A DNA stretch of 64,000 nt from Campylobacter concisus (GTDB lineage Bacteria > Campylobacterota > Campylobacteria > Campylobacterales > Campylobacteraceae): the NCBI RefSeq assembly GCF_003048405.1, contig NZ_PIQS01000001.1, positions 1 through 64,000 of the forward strand, in the 5' to 3' direction. Shown here one piece after another: positions 43,245 through 52,479 of this stretch. The notes beneath the pieces are model-generated. The model ran no database searches and had not been told where the DNA came from. It worked only from the letters and a program-made list of their open reading frames with translations. A program made the position numbers and the translations under genes. Numbering within the stretch: the stretch's first letter is position 1; each line of letters starts with the position of its first letter.

Positions 43245-45533
43245 GTGAAAACAATACAAGAAAATTTAAAACTTTTTTATATCGGACTAAAAGACAAAGA
43301 ACCATTTTTTTATAAAAATAAGGATCTAACCACCCACGCAGCCATCATCGGTATGACAGGTAGCGGCAAAACAGGCCTTGGTATCACGCTTTTAGAAGAG
43401 GCCTGCATAGACAATATCCCTTCCATTATCATCGATCCAAAGGGCGACATCACAAATTTAGCTCTAACCTTTCCGCAGATGAGGCCGGAGGATTTTTTAC
43501 CATACGTCGATGAAGCAGAAGCGGCCAACAAAGGTCAAAGCGTAGAGGAATTTGCTGCCTCTCAAGCCGAGCTATGGAGAAATGGCATAGAGTCGAGCTT
43601 TCAAGATCTTGAGCAAGTAAAAATTTTAAAAGAAAGCGCTAGCTTTAACATCTACACACCAAAAAGCTCAGCTGGCATAGGTGTGGCGCTACTTAGCGAC
43701 TTTGCCTGCCCAAATATTAGTGACGAAGAAATTTTTAGCAACTATATAAATTCGCTTGCAACCTCGGTATTATCTCTTATTGGTATAAATTCTGAGGACA
43801 TGAGCTCAAAAGAACAGCTTCTCATCTCAACCATATTTGAGACTAAATTTAAAGAGCAAAAAGACGTCAGTATAGAAGAGCTCATAAATTTCATCGCAAA
43901 TCCGCCTTTTAAAAAGATAGGCGTCTTTGACGTGGATACCTTCTATCCAAGCAGTGAGCGCCTAAAGCTTGCCATGAAGATAAACACACTTATCGCAAGC
44001 CCAAGTTTTAAAGGCTGGACGCAAGGCATTAGGCTAGAAATTTCAAAGATGCTTTTTGACGAAAACGGCAAAGCAAAGTGCAATATCTTTACAATCTCAC
44101 ACCTAAATGATGCTGAGAGGATGTTTTTTGTCACTCTTTTACTAAACGAGATCATCGCGTGGATGCGCGCCACCGAGGGCACAAGCTCACTTAGAGCGAT
44201 CCTTTATATGGACGAAATTTTTGGATTTTTCCCGCCAAACGCAAACCCTCCATCAAAAACGCCTATGCTCACGCTCTTAAAACAAGCCCGTGCATTTGGC
44301 CTTGGCTGCGTATTAAGCACGCAAAACCCAGTCGATCTTGATTATAAAGGTCTAAGCAACATCGGCACTTGGTTCATCGGTCACCTCCAAACAGCTCAGG
44401 ATAAAGCCCGCGTTATAGACGGGCTAAGCGGCATCGCAGGCTCAAGCTTAGACAAAGCTTCACTTGAAAATCTCATATCAAATTTAGCCAAAAGAAATTT
44501 CTTACTTAAAAATATAAACGAAGATGGCTTAAACGTCATCTCCACGCGCTGGGCACTTAGCTATCTAAAAGGTCCGCTCAGCCGTGAGCAAATTTCAAAT
44601 TTGATGAAAGATAAAAAAGAAAATTTAAGTACTCAAAGCGTAGATAAAAGCGAGATGAAATTTAGCGCAAAGCCTATCATCTCAAATGAGATCACACAAC
44701 TTTATGCTAACTCAAAAAGCCTCACGCCAAATTTATTTGCAAGTGCGAAGGTGAGAATTTATGACACCAAAAAAGGCATAGATAGCATTTGCGAGGTGAG
44801 CTATCTTTATGAGCTTAGTGAAAATGACAATGAGCCAAACTGGGATGAGGCTAGCGAAGGCTTGCATGTTGATGTAAGCAAAAATGAACCAAGTGACGCA
44901 AGCTTTGCAGCTGTGCCAAATTTTATTTTAAAAGCTAAAAATTTTGACAATATCCAAAAAGATTTTAAAGAGTATCTGTATAGAAATTTCAAATTTAACA
45001 CCTTTGAAGCATTAGGAATTTATTCAAAAAACAATGAAACAAAGGAGCAGTTTTATATCAGGCTTCAAGATAAGTGCAATGAAATTTTAGAAGAACAAAC
45101 CGCAAAACTCACAGCTAAATTTGAAAAAGAGCGAAAAAGCTTACAAGACAAGCTAAACAAGGCTCTAGCAAAGCTTGATAAAGAGCAAAAAGAGATGACC
45201 ACAAGTGGACTTGATGCTGCCATAAATATAGGCGCTAGCATACTTGGAGCGATATTTGGCAACAAGCTTTTATCTCGTCAAAATTCGGGTAAAATCGCAT
45301 CGAGTGCAAGAAGCGCAAATAGAGTCTTAAAAGAAAGAAGTGATGTAAAACTTAGCGAGCAAAGCGTAAATGATATAAATTTAGCCATAAGCGAACTTGA
45401 AGAGAAATTTGCACAAGAGTGCGATACGTTAAAAGAAGCAAATGATGTTAAAAACATCACGATAAACGAAACGCAAATTTCACCAAAGAAAAGTGATATC
45501 TATGACGAGAAAGTCGTGCTTTTGTGGAGATGA
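43245..45533 (+). CDS. HerA-like/DUF853 ATP-binding protein
   Basis: A 762-residue ATPase of the HerA/FtsK superfamily, YjgR-like. Walker A is at 36-43 (GMTGSGKT) and Walker B is ILYMDEIFGF near 320; the N-terminus FYIGLKDKEPF and IDPKGDITNLAL are family features. A long coiled coil spans about 605-655, followed by a Gly/Ala-rich GAAILG-like stretch and more coil at the C-terminus. The start is GTG with AAGG upstream. Family function is unknown; helicase or translocase activity is inferred. Confidence 0.85.
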   Translation: MKTIQENLKLFYIGLKDKEPFFYKNKDLTTHAAIIGMTGSGKTGLGITLLEEACIDNIPSIIIDPKGDITNLALTFPQMRPEDFLPYVDEAEAANKGQSVEEFAASQAELWRNGIESSFQDLEQVKILKESASFNIYTPKSSAGIGVALLSDFACPNISDEEIFSNYINSLATSVLSLIGINSEDMSSKEQLLISTIFETKFKEQKDVSIEELINFIANPPFKKIGVFDVDTFYPSSERLKLAMKINTLIASPSFKGWTQGIRLEISKMLFDENGKAKCNIFTISHLNDAERMFFVTLLLNEIIAWMRATEGTSSLRAILYMDEIFGFFPPNANPPSKTPMLTLLKQARAFGLGCVLSTQNPVDLDYKGLSNIGTWFIGHLQTAQDKARVIDGLSGIAGSSLDKASLENLISNLAKRNFLLKNINEDGLNVISTRWALSYLKGPLSREQISNLMKDKKENLSTQSVDKSEMKFSAKPIISNEITQLYANSKSLTPNLFASAKVRIYDTKKGIDSICEVSYLYELSENDNEPNWDEASEGLHVDVSKNEPSDASFAAVPNFILKAKNFDNIQKDFKEYLYRNFKFNTFEALGIYSKNNETKEQFYIRLQDKCNEILEEQTAKLTAKFEKERKSLQDKLNKALAKLDKEQKEMTTSGLDAAINIGASILGAIFGNKLLSRQNSGKIASSARSANRVLKERSDVKLSEQSVNDINLAISELEEKFAQECDTLKEANDVKNITINETQISPKKSDIYDEKVVLLWR

Positions 45534-45591
45534 TTTATAAAATAATTAGTATTTTTTTACTATCATTTCTGTTAAATTTAAAAGGTAAAAT

Positions 45592-46203
45592 ATGCAAAAT
45601 TTAATACTTTATGCCATTAGTTATTTACTTGGAAGCATTCCATCTGGCCTCATTCTTGCAAAAATTTTTGGGCATGTCGATATAAAAAACGAAGGTAGTA
45701 AGAGCATCGGTGCGACAAATGTTTTAAGAGTTTTAAAACAAAAAGATCCAAAATTAGCCAAAAAACTAGCCATTTTAACGATATTTTGTGATGTTTTAAA
45801 AGGAGTTTTGCCACTTATTGTCGCCTCTTCTATTGGTGCAAGCCAAAGTGTGCTTTGGACGATGGCAGTCTTAAGCGTAGCTGGACATTGTTTTTCTATA
45901 TTTTTGGGCTTTCAAGGTGGCAAAGGAGTCGCAACTGGAGCTGGAGTGATCGCATTTTTCTTGCCAGTTGAGATCATTATCGCTCTAGCTGTTTGGTTTT
46001 TGGTCGGTAAATTTTTAAAAATTAGCTCTCTTGCTTCACTTTGTGCGTTGATAGCTCTCATAGCATCAAGCTTTATAATCCACCCAGAGCTAGATGAAAT
46101 TTATACACACGCTCCGATACTAATCATCGCGTTTTTGGTGGTTTATAAACACATACCAAATATCGTTCGCTTAATATCTGGCAATGAGAAAAAAGTCGTA
46201 TGA
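45592..46203 (+). CDS. plsY: Acyl-phosphate glycerol-3-phosphate acyltransferase PlsY
   Basis: PlsY acylates glycerol-3-phosphate with PlsX-derived acyl phosphate at the inner membrane. The three conserved loops are seen: GSIPSGLILAKIFG, GSKSIGATNVLR and FLGFQGGKGVATG. About five membrane segments, 203 residues. It overlaps folB by four bases; plsY-folB-cosR is a known Campylobacter order. Confidence 0.95.
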   Translation: MQNLILYAISYLLGSIPSGLILAKIFGHVDIKNEGSKSIGATNVLRVLKQKDPKLAKKLAILTIFCDVLKGVLPLIVASSIGASQSVLWTMAVLSVAGHCFSIFLGFQGGKGVATGAGVIAFFLPVEIIIALAVWFLVGKFLKISSLASLCALIALIASSFIIHPELDEIYTHAPILIIAFLVVYKHIPNIVRLISGNEKKVV

Positions 46204-46526
46204 AAAGCGAGATGACGACGATCATTAAAGATTATAAATTTGAAACGATCATCGGAATGCTTGATTTTGAGCGAGTCGCTAAACAAGAGGTACAGATGAA
46301 TCTAGAAATTTGCTCAACTAGTTTTATTGATTATGTTTTAATTATTGACTTTGTTAAAAATTTTTATAATGAAAGACAGTTCCAAAGCGTTGAAGAGTCT
46401 CTTGAAGAAACCAGCAAAGCGTTAAAAGAGAAATTTGGCTCACTAACTAGCCTTAAAATGGAAATTTTAAAAACTGAAATTTTACCAAACGCAGTTGTTG
46501 GAGCAAAAATAAACACTATTTTTTAA
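46200..46526 (+). CDS. folB: Dihydroneopterin aldolase
   Basis: FolB cleaves 7,8-dihydroneopterin in folate synthesis. A 108-residue protein with the family start FETIIGMLDFERVAKQEVQ and the conserved SVEESLEETSKALKEKF region. Diverged relative to enterobacterial FolB, as in other Campylobacter. It starts within the plsY stop. Confidence 0.82.
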   Translation: MKSEMTTIIKDYKFETIIGMLDFERVAKQEVQMNLEICSTSFIDYVLIIDFVKNFYNERQFQSVEESLEETSKALKEKFGSLTSLKMEILKTEILPNAVVGAKINTIF

Positions 46527-46566
46527 AAATTTATTAAACTATCTTGAAATATTGCTTAATTTATGA

Positions 46567-46572
46567 TACAAT
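46567..46572 (+). promoter_or_regulatory. Putative -10 box for cosR
   Basis: TACAAT in TTATGATACAATCG, 31 bases before the cosR ATG. AAGGAAG is the ribosome site. Confidence 0.5.
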
Positions 46573-46602
46573 CGCCCATAAATTTTAGTTTAAGGAAGCA
46601 AA

Positions 46603-47274
46603 ATGCGTATTTTAATAGTTGAAGATGAAGTGACGCTAAATAAGACGATTGCTGAGGGCTTGCAGGAGTTTGGCTATCAAACTGATAGCTCTGAAAATTT
46701 TAAAGATGCTGAGTACTATATAGGCATCAGAAACTACGATCTAGTTTTGACTGATTGGATGCTTCAAGATGGCGATGGCATAGATCTTATAAACATCATC
46801 AAACATAAATCTCCACGCACTTCAGTTGTAGTTCTTTCTGCAAAAGATGACAAAGAAAGCGAAATAAAAGCACTTAGAGCTGGTGCTGATGACTATATCA
46901 AAAAACCATTTGATTTTGACATCTTAGTAGCTAGACTTGAAGCAAGACTACGCTTTGGTGGCACAAATATTATAAAAATTGATGAGCTCATCATCAATCC
47001 AGATGAGGAAAAAATCACATATTTGGGTCGTGATATTGAGCTTAAGGGCAAACCTTTTGAAGTCCTAACTCATCTTGCAAGACACTCAGATCAAATCGTA
47101 TCTAAAGAGCAACTACTTGATGCTATCTGGGAAGAGCCAGAGCTTGTAACTCCAAACGTCATTGAAGTAGCTATCAACCAAATCCGCCAAAAAATGGATA
47201 AACCACTAAATATTTCAACAATTGAAACTGTTAGAAGACGCGGATATAGATTTTGTTTTCCAAAAAAAGCCTAA
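46603..47274 (+). CDS. cosR: OmpR-type response regulator CosR (HsrA/HP1043 family)
   Basis: A 223-residue regulator: receiver domain with acidic pair E7/D8 and D51 (DLVLTDWML), then a winged-helix DNA-binding domain with GKPFEVLTHLARHSDQIVSK and VRRRGYRFCFPKK, almost the text of CosR/HsrA. CosR controls oxidative-stress genes and is essential in C. jejuni, where it is described as an orphan regulator. Here a histidine kinase gene overlaps its 3' end by 22 bases and the phosphoacceptor aspartate is present, so it may be a true two-component regulator. Confidence 0.93.
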   Translation: MRILIVEDEVTLNKTIAEGLQEFGYQTDSSENFKDAEYYIGIRNYDLVLTDWMLQDGDGIDLINIIKHKSPRTSVVVLSAKDDKESEIKALRAGADDYIKKPFDFDILVARLEARLRFGGTNIIKIDELIINPDEEKITYLGRDIELKGKPFEVLTHLARHSDQIVSKEQLLDAIWEEPELVTPNVIEVAINQIRQKMDKPLNISTIETVRRRGYRFCFPKKA

Positions 47275-48530
47275 GGAATAGATTTATACTACAATTAGCA
47301 TCTGGTGCTATGATGCTAATTGTAGTTATTTCGGTAATGCTTTATCACTATATAAGGGTTACCGTTTTTCAAAGTGTAGTTAATGAGCTAAACTATCAAG
47401 CCGAAGCTTATAAAAAAAATCCTCAGAATTTCAATCCTTTAAATTCAAAAACATTTACGATAGAAAATCCAAATAAAACTCTAGCAACGATAAAAACAGA
47501 CGAGCCGCAAGATAAAGAAACATATATCGTAACACAAAAATCAAAGGATCAGAGTAAAACTTTTTTAATAACAAAACTCGATGAAAGTAGTTATTTAAGC
47601 CTAGAAAAAGATACTACGCTTCAAGCTCATATAGTAGAAGAAATTTTTATAGATATTATAATCGTAAATGTGTCAGCGATACTTTTGGTGCTTTTTTATG
47701 CACTATTTTTATCAAGGATGCTTTTAATACCTATAAAAATTTTGAGTCACAAACTTACAAATTTAGACGAAAAATTTCTTCATGAGATCGATATAAAAAG
47801 TCTACCAGATGAGTTTTTACCACTTGGACAGAGCATAAATAGGCTAATCTCTCGCATTCAAACATTTGTCTTATACCAAAAAGAACTTTTTGTAGGCGTG
47901 GCACATGAGCTAAAAACACCGCTGGCTGTAATGAAAACAAAAAATGAAGTTACGCTTTTAAAGCCACGCGAGAGCGAAAAATATATCGAGGCACTAAAAT
48001 CAAACAATGAAGCTATAAACGGCATGAACGCGATGATAAGTTCTATACTTGAGATCGGTCGTCAAGAGGGGGCTCAGTTTGAAGAGCCAGTAAATACCGA
48101 TGTTATAGGATTTTTAAAAAAACTTGCAAAAAACTATGAGATACTTGCAAAAAATGATAAAAAAAATATAAAACTAGACCTAAAACCAGAAATTTTAAAT
48201 CTAAAAATACAAACTAGCTTACTAACTCACATTGTGCAAAATTTTGTTCAAAATGCTATTAAATTTTCACCAAAAAATAGTACCATTGCGATTAGCTCTA
48301 AGCTTATAAAAAATAAATTTATCATCGAAGTAATAGATGAAGGAATAGGTATAGATGAGAGCAAAGATTTGTTTGCTCCATTTAAAAGATATGGCGACAA
48401 AGGTGGTGCTGGACTTGGGTTGTTTCTAGCTAAAGGTGCGGCACAGGCTCTTGGTGGCGAAGTAGACATTAAAAATAGAAACGATAGAAGCGGTGCAGTC
48501 GCAAGCCTAGTTTTAAATATAAAAGGATAA
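47253..48530 (+). CDS. Sensor histidine kinase partnered with CosR
   Basis: A 425-residue membrane kinase: membrane spans near 13-33 and 127-150 enclose a short periplasmic sensor of about 95 residues, then a HAMP-like linker, the H-box VAHELKTPLAVMK with H218, N-box NFVQNAIKFS, G1 DEGIGID and G2 GAGLGLFLAKG. All catalytic boxes are intact. It overlaps cosR by 22 bases and ends two bases before the ppx start, so all three are probably one unit. Confidence 0.9.
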   Translation: MFSKKSLRNRFILQLASGAMMLIVVISVMLYHYIRVTVFQSVVNELNYQAEAYKKNPQNFNPLNSKTFTIENPNKTLATIKTDEPQDKETYIVTQKSKDQSKTFLITKLDESSYLSLEKDTTLQAHIVEEIFIDIIIVNVSAILLVLFYALFLSRMLLIPIKILSHKLTNLDEKFLHEIDIKSLPDEFLPLGQSINRLISRIQTFVLYQKELFVGVAHELKTPLAVMKTKNEVTLLKPRESEKYIEALKSNNEAINGMNAMISSILEIGRQEGAQFEEPVNTDVIGFLKKLAKNYEILAKNDKKNIKLDLKPEILNLKIQTSLLTHIVQNFVQNAIKFSPKNSTIAISSKLIKNKFIIEVIDEGIGIDESKDLFAPFKRYGDKGGAGLGLFLAKGAAQALGGEVDIKNRNDRSGAVASLVLNIKG

Positions 48531-48532
48531 AA

Positions 48533-49981
48533 ATGGCAAAGAGAACCGCAGTAATCGACCTTGGCTCAAATTCTATGCGAATGGCGATATTTGAGAGAAC
48601 GTCACGCTTAGCGTTTTTTATACTAGCTGAATATAAAACAAAAGTGCGTCTAGGCGAAGGCGGATATGGCTCAAACAATGAAATATCCGAAAGCTCAATG
48701 GAAAAAGCGCTAAAGGCCTTTAGCGAATTTTCAAATATCATAAAAAGCTACAAATGCAATAAAGTCTTATGTGTTGGTACTTCAGCGCTTAGGGACGCTC
48801 CAAACGCAAATGTTCTGATCTCTCTTTTAAGAAAAAAACTTGGCATAAATTTAAAAGTCATAGACGGCAAAGAAGAGGCTACTTTTGGTGCGATCGCAGC
48901 CAAAAATTTACTCCATAATATCGATGAATGCGTCACTATCGATATCGGTGGCGGATCAACTGAACTTGCCAGAATAAGCAAAGGCAAAATAATAGATACG
49001 CTCTCACTTGACATTGGCACAGTTAGATTAAAAGAGCTTTTTTTTGATAAAAAAAACTTAAATAAATTGCCAAAATTTTTAGAACAAGTTACAAAACAGA
49101 TAGATGAGCGATTTAAATGCCAAAATATAATCGCTATTGGTGGCTCTCTTAGAGCGATATCATCTGCCATAATGAGCAAAAATTTATATCCACTCTCATC
49201 ACTGCATGGCTTTTGCTATAAGCTTAGCGACGAGCAAGCCTATATCGAGAATATCGCAAATATTAGCGTGCTTGAGCTAAATAAATTTCCTATTAAAAAA
49301 GACAGATACGACACCATTAGAGAGGGTGCACATATCTTTTTGGCCCTCGCCAAAGCTCTAAATGCCAAAAATATTATAACAAGCGGGGTTGGTGTAAGAG
49401 AAGGAGTGTTCTTAAAAGATTTTTTACGCCCTAGCCTTAAATTTCCGCAAAATTTTAATCCAAGTATCAAAAGTTTGCAAGATCGTTTTATATTATCATG
49501 CAATAAATCGGTCACAAAGTATGCAAAAGATATATTTATGGTATTAAAAAAGCTTCACGGTCTAAGCGATAACTATCTTGAAGTGCTTTTAGTTGCTGCA
49601 AAACTTCACAATGTCGGTCAAGAGATTGGCTTTTATGGCGATCATAAAAACTCAGCCTATATAGTCTTAAATGCCTTAAATTATGGCTTTTCGCATGAAC
49701 AAAAAGCATTGATTGCAGTAGTAATTGGCACAAACGGAAAGAAAAATATATATGAATTTGAACGGTATAAAAATTTACTTCCAAAAGCCGAGTGTATAAG
49801 ATGGCTGAGTTTTATACTCTCACTTGCAAAGGCACTTGATCTAACCTGTGAAAGGCTAAATTTAAACTTCGAATTTAGTGGGCACACGCTAAAAATAGAA
49901 GGCGCAAAAGAATTTGCTATGGCAAAAGAAGAGATAAAAAAAATCACAAAACCTGAAATTTTTGCTATTACGTTTGTATAA
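48533..49981 (+). CDS. ppx: Ppx/GppA family exopolyphosphatase / pppGpp phosphatase
   Basis: An ASKHA-fold phosphatase acting on polyphosphate or pppGpp. Motifs: VIDLGSNSMRMAIFE at the N-terminus, VIDGKEEATFGAIA, IDIGGGSTELARI and GVREG; an HD-like helical C-terminal domain with LLVAAKLHNVGQEIG follows. 482 residues, the longer Ppx type. Starts two bases after the kinase stop. Confidence 0.9.
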   Translation: MAKRTAVIDLGSNSMRMAIFERTSRLAFFILAEYKTKVRLGEGGYGSNNEISESSMEKALKAFSEFSNIIKSYKCNKVLCVGTSALRDAPNANVLISLLRKKLGINLKVIDGKEEATFGAIAAKNLLHNIDECVTIDIGGGSTELARISKGKIIDTLSLDIGTVRLKELFFDKKNLNKLPKFLEQVTKQIDERFKCQNIIAIGGSLRAISSAIMSKNLYPLSSLHGFCYKLSDEQAYIENIANISVLELNKFPIKKDRYDTIREGAHIFLALAKALNAKNIITSGVGVREGVFLKDFLRPSLKFPQNFNPSIKSLQDRFILSCNKSVTKYAKDIFMVLKKLHGLSDNYLEVLLVAAKLHNVGQEIGFYGDHKNSAYIVLNALNYGFSHEQKALIAVVIGTNGKKNIYEFERYKNLLPKAECIRWLSFILSLAKALDLTCERLNLNFEFSGHTLKIEGAKEFAMAKEEIKKITKPEIFAITFV

Positions 49982-50023
49982 ATTTTGAAACTAGCTTTAA
50001 CGCATAAAAATTTAAATTGGATA

Positions 50024-50052
50024 AGAATTTTAGCTAAAACTACTAAAATTCT
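50024..50052. terminator. Possible bidirectional hairpin between ppx and fliO
   Basis: AGAATTTTAG at 50024-50033 and CTAAAATTCT at 50043-50052 make a 10-bp AT-rich stem; the right arm includes the fliO stop codon. Weak because of its low GC content. Confidence 0.4.
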
Positions 50053-50921
50053 CCGCTCATTTTATCTTTATAGTTACTTAAACTATTTTTTCGCTCTTCT
50101 AAAAATGAGCTTAGCTTTTTCTTGTTCTCTTCAAAAAATATAGCAAAATCCTGCTCATTTTGTATCTTGTCTTCACCAAAGCTATCAAGCATTACATTTG
50201 AGCTACCAACTATCACCAAATAACGCCTATTTTCATAGCTTAATAGCATTAGCTTATTCGTGCGATCAAGATACTTTTCATATATTATATTGACGTTACT
50301 ATTTTGATTTTTAAGTAGCCAGTTCATTGATTTTGTATCATTTTGAGACTGATTTCTAGGTGTTTTAAACCCGCTAAAATCACTACTCTTTGAAGTAATA
50401 TATCTTTTAAATACATATAAAAATACAAGAAGCGCAATAAGCACACTTAAGACTATAAAATACCTTGAGTCTATATTCAGCATAGGCTCTTCATCTGCCT
50501 TTGGAATACTAGGGGTCTCTATTTTTGCACTAGCTTGAGGCATATTTTGTATTTGAGGTTTTGCATTTTTTAGAGTTACACGAATGCGGAGTCCAAAACT
50601 ATCAGTAGTCTTTGATGCATTTACGATAATAGCATCGTTTGAGCGCAAATTTAAGACAAGTGAGTTTTGCTTTGGCTCTATCTCAAGCTCTTGAATAATC
50701 TTTGAGTTTATATCTTTGCTGGCACTTTGATCGTAATTTAGCGAATTTAATATCAAAGATGTTGTGTCCTTTTCGCGCTTTTGAAAGATATTTCCTTCAT
50801 AAGGTGCATCAAAGCTAAGCATAATATCGACTCTATCAGCACGTTCATAGATATTGTAAGTTAATAGGTTTGAAGCTAAAATTTTAGTTACAAAAAGTAA
50901 GAAAAATAGTATAAATTTCAT
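50043..50921 (-). CDS. fliO: FliO-like flagellar protein with periplasmic N-terminal domain
   Basis: A 292-residue protein: N-terminal signal sequence (to about residue 16), a periplasmic beta-rich region resembling an AMIN domain (about 17-125), one membrane span (about 153-172, YFIVLSVLIALLVFLYVF), and a cytoplasmic FliO-type domain (VNIIYEKYLDRTNKLMLLSY then RRYLVIVGSS). FliO helps assemble the FliPQR export gate. The extra periplasmic part is absent from enterobacterial FliO. It overlaps fliN by four bases, which supports a flagellar role. Confidence 0.78.
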   Translation of the reverse strand: MKFILFFLLFVTKILASNLLTYNIYERADRVDIMLSFDAPYEGNIFQKREKDTTSLILNSLNYDQSASKDINSKIIQELEIEPKQNSLVLNLRSNDAIIVNASKTTDSFGLRIRVTLKNAKPQIQNMPQASAKIETPSIPKADEEPMLNIDSRYFIVLSVLIALLVFLYVFKRYITSKSSDFSGFKTPRNQSQNDTKSMNWLLKNQNSNVNIIYEKYLDRTNKLMLLSYENRRYLVIVGSSNVMLDSFGEDKIQNEQDFAIFFEENKKKLSSFLEERKNSLSNYKDKMSGEF

Positions 50922-51235
50922 AAAAGTTCTTTTTTGAAGTACTGAATAACTGACTTTGAGTCCAAAATTTCATTTATCCTGATGGCTAAATTTTTCTCAT
51001 AAACCATTACTTCACCTTTTCCAAAAATTCTATTATTTATATATAGCTCCACACTCTCACCAGCTGGTTTTTCAAGGTCTATGACCGAACCAGCTTCAAA
51101 TTTCAAAAGCTCATTTATGCTAACCGTGGTAGTTCCTAGCTCAGCTATAAAATCAACGCTTATATCCATAAGCTCATCATAGCTCTTAAAAAGCCCTAGC
51201 TGCTCTAGCGTCTCTATCGCACTCTCGTCATTCAT
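50918..51235 (-). CDS. fliN: Flagellar motor switch protein FliN
   Basis: FliN forms the base of the flagellar C-ring. 105 residues with the SpoA-domain signature: ISVDFIAELGTTTVSINELL, FEAGSVIDLEKPAGESVELY and NNRIFGKGEVMVYEKNLAIRI. Its start overlaps the stop of the CheX-like gene and its stop overlaps fliO. Confidence 0.92.
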   Translation of the reverse strand: MNDESAIETLEQLGLFKSYDELMDISVDFIAELGTTTVSINELLKFEAGSVIDLEKPAGESVELYINNRIFGKGEVMVYEKNLAIRINEILDSKSVIQYFKKELL

Positions 51236-51651
51236 TGTATATCGTAGCCTATTTGAAATGTTCTATTTTTTATTTTATATATAAATTTTTCTTTTAGCTT
51301 TATGCCAAAATTTTCAACTTCGCCTAAAAATTCAGGCGTTCCAAGTTTATAAGCATTTGGCTCTTTTTCGTTTAGCGAATTTTTAGCTTTGCCAATGATC
51401 TGATTTGCTATCTCTTTACAAAGATCGTCTAGATCACCACCATCAACATCTTCGTGACCAAAAAAGGCATTCATGAAAATTTTCAAAGTATCTTTTTTAA
51501 AAAATAGGTAAAAATGATACTCGCTTTTGCCCTTATAGACTGGTATGCTAGCTCCGTAAAATCCTTTGCCTAGACTCTTGCCAAACTCTAAATCTAGCCC
51601 TAAAGTATCCTTGCAAAGATAGCTTGTAGCTTCATCTATAACTTTTCTCAT
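51232..51651 (-). CDS. cheX: CheX-like chemotaxis phosphatase family protein
   Basis: A 139-residue protein with the CheC/CheX/FliY active-site pattern D-x3-E-x2-N-x3-G in DDLCKEIANQIIGKAKNSL (about 74-92), preceded by a beta-rich half. CheX dephosphorylates CheY-P. Only one active-site helix is seen, as in CheX. Function is inferred from this motif and from its overlap with fliN. Confidence 0.65.
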   Translation of the reverse strand: MRKVIDEATSYLCKDTLGLDLEFGKSLGKGFYGASIPVYKGKSEYHFYLFFKKDTLKIFMNAFFGHEDVDGGDLDDLCKEIANQIIGKAKNSLNEKEPNAYKLGTPEFLGEVENFGIKLKEKFIYKIKNRTFQIGYDIQ

Positions 51652-51729
51652 ATCTCTTCCTTAAGACTTGAAATGCATTTTCAATTATACTTTGGCTTTA
51701 CTAAATTAGCTATAAATTTATTAAGCATT

Positions 51730-52479
51730 TTAAAAGAGTTTATCTATCTCTTTTACTAGCTTTTCACCGCTAAATTCGGCACAAAGCTTAACTATTTGCG
51801 TGCCTATTATCGCTCCATCAGCATACTTTTTTACTTCATTAACATCATCTTTGTTTTTTATACCAAAGCCAACAGCCACTGGCAAATCGCTCTTTTTCTT
51901 AAGCTCTAGGACCAAATTTTTTATCCTATCTTCATCAGCCCTTTTTGAACCGCTAACGCCGATCGCACCAAGAGCGTAGATAAATCCTGAGCCAAATTTT
52001 AAAATTCCATCCGCTCTACTACCAGATGTGACGCTGATAAGTGGTATCAGGCTTAAATTTAGCTCCTTGCACTTTAGAGCAAATTCCTCGCACTCCTCGC
52101 AAGGCAGATCCGGAACGATAAAGCCGCTAACTCCAGCCTCAACTGATCTTTTTAGAAATTTATCAACGCCGTAAGCAAAGATGATGTTGTAATAGACCAG
52201 AAAAACAAGTGGCTTTGTCACTTTTGCCTTGCAACTCTCAAGCATATCAAAGACAATGTCCGTATTTACGCCGTTTTGCACCGTCTCAAAACTAGCTTGC
52301 GCGATGAGCTTGCCGTCAGCCAGCGGGTCAGAGTAAGGGATGCCGATCTCGACTAGATCAAGCGTGCTTTCATCTAAATTTTCTAAAAATTCCTTCGTTT
52401 TCTCTAAGCTTGGATATCCAGCCACGATGTAGCCGATGTTTGCCTTTTTACCGCTAAATGCGCTTCTTATCTTATCCAT
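51730..52479 (-). CDS. trpA: Tryptophan synthase alpha subunit
   Basis: TrpA cleaves indole-3-glycerol phosphate and passes indole to TrpB. Catalytic Glu in [16 protein letters not shown], the [14 protein letters not shown] loop and SVTSGSR are present; 249 residues. Overlaps trpB by eight bases and ends the trp run. Confidence 0.96.
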   Translation of the reverse strand: MDKIRSAFSGKKANIGYIVAGYPSLEKTKEFLENLDESTLDLVEIGIPYSDPLADGKLIAQASFETVQNGVNTDIVFDMLESCKAKVTKPLVFLVYYNIIFAYGVDKFLKRSVEAGVSGFIVPDLPCEECEEFALKCKELNLSLIPLISVTSGSRADGILKFGSGFIYALGAIGVSGSKRADEDRIKNLVLELKKKSDLPVAVGFGIKNKDDVNEVKKYADGAIIGTQIVKLCAEFSGEKLVKEIDKLF

